A stretch of 11,026 nt of DNA from a bacterium (GTDB lineage Bacteria; Patescibacteriota; Minisyncoccia; Phycocordibacterales; Phycocordibacteraceae): NCBI GenBank assembly GCA_021781865.1, contig JAJXVZ010000018.1:1-11026 (forward strand), given 5' to 3'. The notes below the pieces were generated by a model. It did no database searches. It saw only the letters and a list, made by a program, of their open reading frames with translations, and had not been told where the DNA came from. Below are positions 1 through 5,091 of the stretch, piece after piece (position 1 is the stretch's first letter; the number at the start of each line of letters is the position of its first letter). The translations under genes were made by a program, and so were the position numbers.

Positions 1-549
1 GCACATACCTCATACTTTCGACCGCACTATCTTGAAAATTATGGATTGCAAATGCTGGTAAAGAAGGATTGCTCCGTAGTAGAGGAGGGTGAATTATTCG
101 TGCATAAACACAAAGGATACCTCCCTGAGGGAGACGTGGGGAATCATGCGCGCAATATTCAGTTCGTTACCATAAACACATCCCGCGGCCTGGTTACGGT
201 GATAAATTTTCACGGGCTGTGGAATGGGAAAGGAAAGGGCGACTGCGAGGACCGTTTAGAACAATCAGACAGGATCATTGACTTTCTTAAGACGCTCGAC
301 CACCGATTTGTGCTCTGCGGTGACTTTAATCTTCTTCCGGATACCGAGAGTCTTAAGAAATTTGAACGATTTGGTCTTCGCAACTTGATCGCCGAATACG
401 GCATTACTTCAACGCGCACTAGTCTCTATACAAAGCCTGGAAAATTTGCCGATTACACCTTTGTTTCGAAAGAGGTTGAAGTAAAAGAATTCAAAACGTT
501 GCCTGACGAGGTGTCGGATCACCTGTCTCTTTATCTTGAGATTCGATAG
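1..549 (+). CDS. Endonuclease/exonuclease/phosphatase family protein, 5' end outside window
   Basis: The reading frame is open from the first base, so the gene starts upstream; 182 residues are visible. The fold is the EEP (DNase I-like) metal-dependent phosphodiesterase. The family motifs are in the right order: an N-F-H-G-L-W-N segment (about codons 69-75), C-G-D-F-N-L-L-P-D (about 106-114) carrying the catalytic Asp and Asn, and D-E-V-S-D-H-L (about 169-175) carrying the catalytic His near the C-terminus. The N-terminal metal-binding Glu region is missing from the window. I see no signal peptide because the N-terminus is absent. The substrate cannot be told from sequence: members cut nucleic acids, phospholipids or inositol phosphates. 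The combination of HGLWNGKGK with GITSTRTS and KFADY is, from memory, common in Parcubacteria. An in-frame TTG and ATG at 46 and 52 are internal rather than starts. Confidence 0.85.
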   Translation, partial: AHTSYFRPHYLENYGLQMLVKKDCSVVEEGELFVHKHKGYLPEGDVGNHARNIQFVTINTSRGLVTVINFHGLWNGKGKGDCEDRLEQSDRIIDFLKTLDHRFVLCGDFNLLPDTESLKKFERFGLRNLIAEYGITSTRTSLYTKPGKFADYTFVSKEVEVKEFKTLPDEVSDHLSLYLEIR

Positions 550-680
550 TGTTCGAGACGCGTCGTTAAGAAGCCTATCCATGAAGCCAAACGGAACAAG
601 CGAGGCTTGGCCGACCACGGTCCTAGCACAACTCAGCCAGTTTGAAAAATGAATTACTGTCTTATGGAATTTAAGTGCAG

Positions 681-693
681 TAGAATAACTGTA
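681..693 (+). promoter_or_regulatory. -10 box placed for leaderless transcription of the 694 gene
   Basis: TAGAAT at 681-686 matches five of six bases of the sigma-70 -10 consensus and ends seven bases before the ATG at 694, which puts the expected transcription start on or next to the A of the start codon. There is no Shine-Dalgarno sequence before this ATG. Together these favour 694 over the in-frame ATGs at 649 and 664. Confidence 0.45.
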
Positions 694-1002
694 ATGGAAT
701 GGTATGTATACATAGCGAGCTTTTTTGCAGGAATCTTTTTAGCGAATGCTGTTCCGCATTTTGTGCAGGGCGTTTCGGGAAATAAATTTCCATCGCCTTT
801 TGCTAAACCTCCTGGCAAAGGACTCTCGTCTCCGATTGTAAATGTGGTATGGGCTTTTGGTAACATGTTGGTTGGCTATTTGCTTTTCATCTGGGGGCAA
901 GTAAGCTCCGGCCATCTATTGCCGCTCGCACTATTCTTTCTCGGTATAATTGCAATTAGTATCTTTTCTAGCATCAATTTCCAGAAGAAATATAGTGAAT
1001 AA
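694..1002 (+). CDS. Small conserved three-helix membrane protein
   Basis: The protein has 102 residues. Three hydrophobic segments are visible: about residues 4-20, 48-67 and 75-94. The loop between the first two contains the best recognisable signature, H-F-V-Q-G followed by F-P-S-P-F-A-K-P-P-G-K-G-L-S-S-P. I recall this loop from a family of about 100-residue uncharacterised membrane proteins mainly in Proteobacteria; no function is known to me. The start at 694 was chosen because the membrane segment begins at once, as in those relatives, and because a -10 box lies directly upstream; in-frame ATGs at 649 and 664 would add a polar extension without a ribosome binding site. It is 144 bases downstream of the EEP gene, so it is probably its own transcription unit. 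A lateral origin is possible. Confidence 0.75.
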   Translation: MEWYVYIASFFAGIFLANAVPHFVQGVSGNKFPSPFAKPPGKGLSSPIVNVVWAFGNMLVGYLLFIWGQVSSGHLLPLALFFLGIIAISIFSSINFQKKYSE

Positions 1003-1023
1003 GCATAGAAGTCCGTCTACAGC

Positions 1024-1332
1024 CTACTTTCCTAAAAGTAAACCCAGATAAGAAGTTCTAACTTCGTCCCAGACGGCCAGCAAAAAGGTACGTAGCAGCT
1101 TTTTGCTGCGGGGAGCAGGCATGGGGGTGCCTGCGTCCTGGATTCGAAGACCTTGTGAGCATATTTCTGTATCAAGTACCACTGGTCGTGTCTACACCGC
1201 CTCAGCAAGGAGCTCAGATATGCCCATTTTGTACGCAAAGTGTGTCTCTCCAGACAAAAGGACGATTCTAGTATCATCCAGTTCCTCGCAGCTATCTTGG
1301 CTAGCACAGAGTGCGCCAAAAGTTGGATCGTT
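1024..1332 (-). pseudogene. Possible degenerate coding remnant, unidentified
   Basis: On the minus strand one frame is open from 1332 to the TAG at 1024-1026 except for a single in-frame TAG at 1192-1194. The upstream half reads as a plausible protein (D-P-T-F-G-A-L-C, then R-I-V-L-L-S-G-E-T-H-F-A-Y-K-M-G-I-S-E-L-L-A-E-A-V) and the downstream half does too (P-V-V-L-D-T-E-I, then K-K-L-L-R-T-F-L-L-A-V-W-D-E-V). No start codon or ribosome binding site is present, and another stop lies just upstream at 1333-1335. I do not recognise the family. Open stretches of this length occur by chance, so the case rests only on residue character; a neighbouring minus frame (1032-1319) is open as well, which weakens it. 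The hairpins at 1078-1134 lie inside it. Confidence 0.25.
1078..1134 (+). repeat. Two adjacent perfect hairpins
   Basis: CAGCAAAAAG at 1078-1087 is perfectly complementary to CTTTTTGCTG at 1099-1108 (10 bp, 11-base loop). A shorter alternative, GCAGC-TTTTT-GCTGC (1096-1110), competes for the same right arm. Directly after it GCAGGCA (1115-1121) pairs with TGCCTGC (1128-1134) around a TGGGGG loop. Neither hairpin is followed by a clean T-run on either strand, so a simple terminator is not favoured. Confidence 0.6.
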
Positions 1333-1351
1333 CTATATTAAATAATAATAA

Positions 1352-1540
1352 CAGCATTTTCTGCTATCATTGTTCTTGTACCTTCGGGTACAAACAATTA
1401 AATGTTGTGCCCCGTAAGGGTCTAGGACCTAACAGTTGGCAGGGTTCCAAAATCGCGCTCAATCTAGAAAACACGTCATCAGGGCATTGGACGACGCGTT
1501 ATAGGGGCGGGGGGACACCCCTGTAGGCTCGCAAGGGCTT
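1352..1540 (+). ncRNA. Hairpin-rich stretch, candidate structured RNA
   Basis: Several stems with RNA-type loops follow one another on the plus strand. AGCA/TGCT lies near 1353-1365. TTGT plus TTGTACC (1370-1382) pairs with GGTACAA plus ACAA (1387-1397) around a UUCG tetraloop, 11 pairs with a two-base bulge. TATAGGGG (1500-1507) pairs with CCCCTGTA (1518-1525), eight pairs with one G-U, around a G-rich loop. GGCTC (1526-1530) pairs with GGGCT (1535-1539) around a GCAA (GNRA) tetraloop. UUCG and GNRA caps are typical of functional RNAs. It does not match the conserved cores of RNase P RNA, tmRNA, SRP RNA or 6S RNA as I know them. It could also be the leader of the TM2 gene at 1592. No coding frame here looks real. 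Confidence 0.3.
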
Positions 1541-1591
1541 CTCTAGTGGTGCTTTTACCAGGGTTATTAGCTTCAACATCTAGCGGTATAT

Positions 1592-1867
1592 ATGAACCAG
1601 AATAAATCGGAAAAATCGCGCCTCGTGGCTCTTATCCTATGCTTCTTTTTAGGATGGCTTGGAGTTCACAGGTTCTATGTCGGTAAGATTGGAACAGGTC
1701 TCTTGATGATTCTTACGATCGGCGGTTTCCTAGGCATTTGGCCACTCATCGATCTCATTATGATTGCGGCAGGCTCCTTCAAAGATAAAAAGGGGTTACC
1801 GATTATCGATTGGTCGACAAACGGAGTAGGCGCTACACCTACGCCGGGCAATATCTCCAACCCATAG
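1592..1867 (+). CDS. TM2-domain membrane protein
   Basis: The 91-residue protein is a TM2-domain protein: a short polar N-terminus, a first membrane helix (about residues 11-25), the diagnostic turn G-W-L-G-V-H-R-F-Y-V-G-K (about 21-32), and a second helix ending in P-L-I-D-L-I-M-I (about 51-58). The C-terminal 25 residues are polar and rich in G, T and P, and probably cytoplasmic or exposed. TM2 proteins are widespread; their molecular role in bacteria is not established. The ATG at 1592 sits directly before the family's N-terminal polar stretch; there is no Shine-Dalgarno sequence. A TATTAG at 1565-1570 could be its -10 box. It has no operon partner. Confidence 0.88.
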   Translation: MNQNKSEKSRLVALILCFFLGWLGVHRFYVGKIGTGLLMILTIGGFLGIWPLIDLIMIAAGSFKDKKGLPIIDWSTNGVGATPTPGNISNP

Positions 1868-2385
1868 AACCAAACGGATCTGTTGGTGACCGTCGTGATC
1901 GACGGTAGTCGAGTCAGGTCAATCCTGACAATATCTCCATGGAAGATCGCCTGATGCTTCATGGCCCGTACAAGGTACCAAGGTCAACAGTCTTGTAATT
2001 TTTGATCGATGCTCAGCCATCCTGTGGACTGATGTCATCAGGTCATTCGCTGTCGCAAGATGACAAAACCAGAAACCAGATGTCCTTTCAACGAAGTTCT
2101 CCGAAGTTGAAGGACACACCATAGAAGTTGATCTAGGCCTCAGCGGCACCAGCAGTACAACAGTAACGAGTAGAATAATATTTGAGCAACATAAGAGCGG
2201 CCTCGCGAGAGATCGCTCTTTGTAATAATCAGAGAATTCAAATCAAGTAAAAGTCGCTCAAAAACAGGTAGTTCCACATCCAGTGTGAGATAGTTTCGGA
2301 TTTCAGAGAGCATTTAGAAATAATTCCAGTCTCATTTCAGATTCTATTCAGCGTCGCTCTCTGCACAAAAAATATCCATAAAAAA
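1868..2385. other. Gene-poor, hairpin-rich stretch
   Basis: No recognisable gene is found between the TM2 gene and the convergent orphan gene. Perfect or near-perfect hairpins occur at 1889-1906 (ACCGTCG/CGACGGT, TGAT loop), 1913-1929 (GTCAGG/CCTGAC), 1936-1963 (CCATGGAAG/CTTCATGG with a bulged G), 2081-2116 (about 11 pairs with one bulged T) and 2193-2220 (AAGAGCG/CGCTCTT). None has a good T-tract. On the plus strand, short protein-like stretches switch frame several times, for example V-L-S-T-K-F-S-E-V-E-G-H-T-I-E-V-D-L between 2082 and 2135 after an in-frame TGA at 2061, which would fit an old decayed gene. The minus strand has a 57-codon ORF over part of the same bases (listed separately). 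I cannot decide between these readings. Confidence 0.35.
2140..2313 (-). CDS. Possible 57-residue small protein, weak
   Basis: An ATG at 2313 opens 57 codons ending in TGA at 2140-2142. The product begins M-L-S-E-I-R-N-Y-L-T-L-D-V-E-L-P and ends in a hydrophobic, cysteine-containing tail (I-L-F-Y-S-L-L-L-Y-C-W-C-R) that could be one membrane segment. There is no Shine-Dalgarno sequence, and the coding bases contain the 2193-2220 hairpin. It uses TGA, unlike every better-supported gene in the window. It lies downstream of the orphan gene's terminator on the same strand. An ORF this short is expected by chance, so this entry only records it. Confidence 0.15.
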   Translation of the reverse strand: MLSEIRNYLTLDVELPVFERLLLDLNSLIITKSDLSRGRSYVAQILFYSLLLYCWCR

Positions 2386-2410
2386 CGGGGACCGCTCTTT
2401 GCAGCCCCCG
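2380..2410 (-). terminator. Rho-independent terminator of the orphan gene
   Basis: Read on the minus strand, CGGGGGCTGC pairs with GCGGTCCCCG as a 10-bp stem around AAAGA and is followed at once by six T residues (2385-2380). Two of the pairs are G-U on the minus strand and would be A-C mismatches on the plus strand, so the hairpin is oriented for the minus-strand gene that stops 15 bases before it. Confidence 0.85.
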
Positions 2411-2424
2411 GTAAGTATTCTTAG

Positions 2425-3099
2425 TTAGAATTGGTATCCAATGCCGCGTAACATTTTTTTTGCGATAGGCAAAATGTGTGTAATACGGCGATGTATTTCG
2501 AGGTTTGCCGCCGGCGAGGCTCCTTGGTTGTTCAGTGCGCGGTATGCATTTGCGCACTCTCTCACCATGCACGGCAACTTGTATGGCAACGTACGTTCTG
2601 ATGGCAAGAGCAGGCACACTATAAAGAGGGTTTCTGCATACTCGCGGAGACTGTACGGATCCATAGTGTGTAAAACAATTTGCGATGGCGGCAACTTAGT
2701 AAAGGGGACGAAACCCGTATACGAATACACTATTACATCAGCGGTATATCCCAACGTCCGGAATATGCCATTGATCATTTCTTCCCTGCACAGAATAACC
2801 ATTTTTTTCATTAAGAATTCCTGTTGCCGTTCTTTTGTTCCAATACCATGGTTAGTCAGTGATCGTATCGAGATTTTCAACGCGTGAATTGCCCGTAGCG
2901 TAAGTGCCGTTACGGCATCTTTGTAACGTTTATCGCACTCGCGTTGCTTATCGGTTCTCGCCTTATCGAAGGTATTATGGTTTATGACGCAACCCATCGC
3001 AAAGTCCCTCCTGTAAATAACATTTATAGTGTATAGATCCGCAACTACTTTCTCACAAAAGGCGATTTCTGTATAGGGGTAGCACCGTGCCTCGTTCAT
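2425..3099 (-). CDS. Orphan protein of unknown function
   Basis: The protein has 224 residues from the ATG at 3099; an upstream TTG at 3108 in the same frame is less likely. I do not recognise a family or catalytic motif. Visible properties: no signal peptide or clear membrane helix; a basic, probably helical middle (D-K-Q-R-E-C-D-K-R-Y-K-D-A-V, then S-L-T-N-H-G-I-G-T-K-E-R-Q-Q-E-F); one short hydrophobic run (F-I-V-C-L-L-L); and several scattered cysteines without CxxC spacing. No strong Shine-Dalgarno sequence precedes it. It is real rather than chance because of its length and the well-formed terminator right after its stop codon. It is transcribed divergently from thrS across about 110 bases, so the two may share a control region. 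An opposite-strand frame at 2441-2887 is a shadow of it. Confidence 0.6.
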   Translation of the reverse strand: MNEARCYPYTEIAFCEKVVADLYTINVIYRRDFAMGCVINHNTFDKARTDKQRECDKRYKDAVTALTLRAIHALKISIRSLTNHGIGTKERQQEFLMKKMVILCREEMINGIFRTLGYTADVIVYSYTGFVPFTKLPPSQIVLHTMDPYSLREYAETLFIVCLLLPSERTLPYKLPCMVRECANAYRALNNQGASPAANLEIHRRITHILPIAKKMLRGIGYQF

Positions 3100-3194
3100 T
3101 AAAATCAAAGATTAAGAGACAGCTATTTACAGTAAATATGATTTGGGGGACAATTTTAAATACCGTCTAGAAATAAGTGGTTCGACCACCAATA

Positions 3195-3211
3195 TGGTAT
3201 CCTCATCTTTA
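3195..3211 (+). promoter_or_regulatory. Candidate extended -10 element before thrS
   Basis: TG-G-TATCCT at 3195-3203 has the TGN extension and four of six -10 bases, and ends eight bases before the ATG at 3212, which fits a leaderless start. A second possible -10, TATGAT at 3136-3141, matches five of six bases with a poor -35 and would leave a leader of about 60 bases that includes the GTGGT-TCG-ACCAC hairpin (3178-3190). Confidence 0.3.
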
Positions 3212-4480
3212 ATGGACACTAAGAATGAAAAAGAGCGCGATCACAAAAAGATCGGTAAAGAACTCGACCTCTTCACTTTTTCGGATTTAGTAGGCTCCGG
3301 CCTTCCTCTCTGGACACCCAAAGGAACGATTATCCGCCAAGAGCTGGATAAGTTTGTATGGGATCTTCGTTCGAAACACGATTACCAACGCGTTACAATT
3401 CCGCACATCACGAAACGCAATTTGTACGAAACTTCCGGTCATTGGCAGAAATTCGCTGAAGACCTATTTAAAGTTACGTCACGCGATGAACGAGAATATG
3501 CACTCAAGCCGATGAATTGCCCGCATCATACGCAAATATTCGCACGCAAATCTCATTCGTATCGTGAAATGCCACAGCGTTATGCAGAGACCACAATGGT
3601 GTATCGCGATGAACAATCAGGAGAATTGAACGGTCTCACCCGCGTACTCTCAATTACACAAGATGATAGCCATGTTTTTTGTCGCATGACGCAAATAAAA
3701 GATGAATTTCTAAAAATTTGGGACATCATTGATACCTTCTATAGACATTTCGGATTCACTGAACTTAAGGTAAGACTTTCATTCCACGATCCGAAGACAC
3801 AAGGGAAATACCTAGGTACTCCGGAGATTTGGAGAATTGCGGAAGATGCCTTACGAGAAATTGCCAAGGAACGGGGCGCAGATTCTTTTGAGGCGCCCGG
3901 TGAAGCGGCGCTTTACGGTCCAAAACTCGATTTTCTAGCGACCGACTCAATCGGTCGCCAACATCAGGTGGCAACCATTCAGCTCGACCTGAACCTACCT
4001 GAACGTTTTGACCTTTCGTGTATCAATGAGCGTGGCGAGAAAGAACGCATCGTTATGATTCACTCTGCCATCATGGGTTCGCTTGAGCGCTTCACTGCCG
4101 TTCTTCTTGAGCATACGGCAGGAGTTTTGCCGCTCTGGCTTTCGCCGGTGCAGGCACGAATACTTCCTATAGCAGAAAGACATAATGAGTTCGCACAAAC
4201 TATTTTTGAAAAATTAAAAATTGCAGGTGTGCGTGTTGAAATAGATAGCAACAATGAGATGCTAAGTAAAAAAATCCGTGCCGGTAAGACTGAGAAAATA
4301 CCGTATTTAATAGTGATTGGAGACCAGGAGATGCAGCCAGACAGTAAACTTACTATAGAATCTCGCGAAGGTAGTAGATACTCGTCAAAAATTGAATATT
4401 TGATAGATAAACTTGTTCAAAAAATTTCATCTCGTGATAGTAATTTACATTACACTGAAGACATCATGAATGTCTCGTAA
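3212..4480 (+). CDS. thrS: Threonyl-tRNA synthetase, catalytic plus anticodon-binding form
   Basis: The enzyme charges tRNA-Thr with threonine in the cytoplasm. From ATG 3212 it has 422 residues against about 640 in E. coli. Seen: the K-E-L-D-L-F entry and G-S-G-L-P-L-W-T-P-K-G of motif 1 (about 16-38), M-N-C-P-H-H (101-106), motif 2 with V-Y-R-D-E-Q-S-G (130-137), motif 3 with G-S-L-E-R-F (289-294), then the anticodon-binding domain from about 310 (P-V-Q-A-R-I-L-P-I-A, Y-L-I-V-I-G-D-Q-E). The three zinc ligands that also select threonine are present: Cys103, His154, His284. The N-terminal TGS and editing domains are absent. The frame stays open upstream to a TTG at 3143, but the family alignment begins near E-R-D-H-K-K, so 3212 (or ATG 3194) is preferred. 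Known editing residues lie in the missing domain, so this form cannot clear Ser-tRNA-Thr itself. Confidence 0.92.
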   Translation: MDTKNEKERDHKKIGKELDLFTFSDLVGSGLPLWTPKGTIIRQELDKFVWDLRSKHDYQRVTIPHITKRNLYETSGHWQKFAEDLFKVTSRDEREYALKPMNCPHHTQIFARKSHSYREMPQRYAETTMVYRDEQSGELNGLTRVLSITQDDSHVFCRMTQIKDEFLKIWDIIDTFYRHFGFTELKVRLSFHDPKTQGKYLGTPEIWRIAEDALREIAKERGADSFEAPGEAALYGPKLDFLATDSIGRQHQVATIQLDLNLPERFDLSCINERGEKERIVMIHSAIMGSLERFTAVLLEHTAGVLPLWLSPVQARILPIAERHNEFAQTIFEKLKIAGVRVEIDSNNEMLSKKIRAGKTEKIPYLIVIGDQEMQPDSKLTIESREGSRYSSKIEYLIDKLVQKISSRDSNLHYTEDIMNVS

Positions 4481-4637
4481 GGTGACTCTAATTTACAACA
4501 AAAAATTAAAGGCGAAGGTCTTCTACTAAACGGGTGTGGAACCATGTTGGTTCTGCCAGAATGCCAGACGGGGAAGAAAAACATGGGAGGTGTCTAAAAT
4601 CTTCCTAGGAAATATCCGGCCGGTTTATGTGTATTAA
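4470..4637 (+). pseudogene. Small broken ORF overlapping thrS end, CxxC motif
   Basis: An ATG at 4470, overlapping the last 11 bases of thrS in another frame, reads 19 codons (M-S-R-K-V-T-L-I-Y-N-K-K-L-K and on) to a TAA at 4527-4529. The same frame then stays open for 35 more codons to TAA 4635-4637 and encodes E-P-C-W-F-C-Q-N-A-R-R-G-R-K-T-W-E-V-S-K-I-F-L-G-N-I-R. The C-W-F-C pair and the basic stretch could be a zinc or redox site. A GTG at 4536 could start the second part on its own, but it lacks a ribosome binding site. Either a small gene broken by one stop or a chance opening; no family recognised. Confidence 0.22.
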
Positions 4638-4655
4638 AAAATAGAGGAAACCAGT

Positions 4656-4666
4656 GGAGAAAGGCC
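4656..4666 (+). promoter_or_regulatory. Shine-Dalgarno site of the ASCH-like gene
   Basis: GGAG at 4656-4659 lies seven bases before the ATG at 4667 and fixes this start. GGAG at 5083-5086, five bases before the ATG at 5092, does the same for the next gene, in contrast to the SD-less genes elsewhere in the window. Confidence 0.6.
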
Positions 4667-5074
4667 ATGACATACCATCAGGAACGTCCGGAGATCTGGC
4701 TTAAACCGGCTCCGAACATATCCGAAACTGTTCTTTTGACGTTAATTGAAAATGGTGACATTACCGCAACCCCACGACTTGGCGTACGTGGTCCAGATCA
4801 TGAGAAGGGCTACGCGCCAGGACAGGTTGTTACATTGCGCGTTCGTGATACGAAAGATATCGACTTACTCGTGCGCAAGGTTCGTGTTGATGAGGGAGGA
4901 TATGACAGAGACTGGATGGTGGTAAAACCACTCAACAAACTTGCCCCGACAGACCTTAAACGGACTTTCGTTTATCAGTGTTGGCGAGAGGTTCGAGAAG
5001 ATCTTTCCTTCTTTGAAGGACGGCATGTTCGCAAGAGCGAGAGGGTCAGCATCATTCTATTCTCGTATCTGTAA
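4667..5074 (+). CDS. ASCH/PUA-like small protein
   Basis: The protein has 135 residues and no signal peptide or membrane segment. The layout resembles ASCH/PUA-fold proteins: an early I-E-N-G-D-I-T-A-T-P-R-L-G segment (about 27-39) in the place of the family's G-x-K-T-x-T-x-R motif, then Y-A-P-G-Q-V-V-T-L-R-V (about 49-59) matching the G-D-x-V-x-[LV] strand, then the strand L-L-V-R-K-V-R-V and a helix beginning L-A-P-T-D-L. The C-terminal half (C-W-R-E-V-R-E-D-L-S-F-F-E-G-R) is helical. ASCH domains bind RNA or nucleotides and some hydrolyse modified nucleosides, but no activity can be assigned here. Its stop is 17 bases from the AroE-like gene on the same strand, so they are probably cotranscribed. 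The family call rests on motif shape only. Confidence 0.55.
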   Translation: MTYHQERPEIWLKPAPNISETVLLTLIENGDITATPRLGVRGPDHEKGYAPGQVVTLRVRDTKDIDLLVRKVRVDEGGYDRDWMVVKPLNKLAPTDLKRTFVYQCWREVREDLSFFEGRHVRKSERVSIILFSYL

Positions 5075-5091
5075 CAATAACTGGAGAATTT

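Noticed and set aside
581..652. 23-codon ORF (M-K-P-N-G-T-S-E-A-W) between the first two genes
   Set aside because: No ribosome binding site, very short, and no terminator or conserved feature to support it.
1135..1160. tRNA-like GGATTCGAA motif
   Set aside because: The bases flanking the loop do not form a five-pair T-stem on either strand and no acceptor or anticodon arm can be drawn.
1032..1319. 95-codon minus-strand ORF
   Set aside because: Its product has an odd composition with a late run of Pro and Cys and no start signal; it runs over perfect hairpins and competes with a more protein-like neighbouring frame.
1311..1526. 71-codon plus-strand ORF over the structured region
   Set aside because: The sequence is dominated by stems and loops, has low-complexity Asn and Gly runs and no ribosome binding site.
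2055..2225. TGA at 2061 read through as a sense codon (code 25 or selenocysteine)
   Set aside because: Long genes in the window contain no in-frame TGA, no SECIS-like context is evident, and the other in-frame stops in remnants are TAA and TAG, which fits decay rather than recoding.
2441..2887. 148-codon plus-strand ORF opposite the orphan gene
   Set aside because: The minus-strand gene is longer and has a strand-specific terminator just after its stop; the plus-strand product shows no family features.
3143..3211. Upstream TTG 3143 as thrS start, or a T-box leader
   Set aside because: The extension is not expected from the family, a -10-like box lies inside it, and none of the conserved T-box or specifier elements is visible; only a short GTGGT-TCG-ACCAC hairpin.
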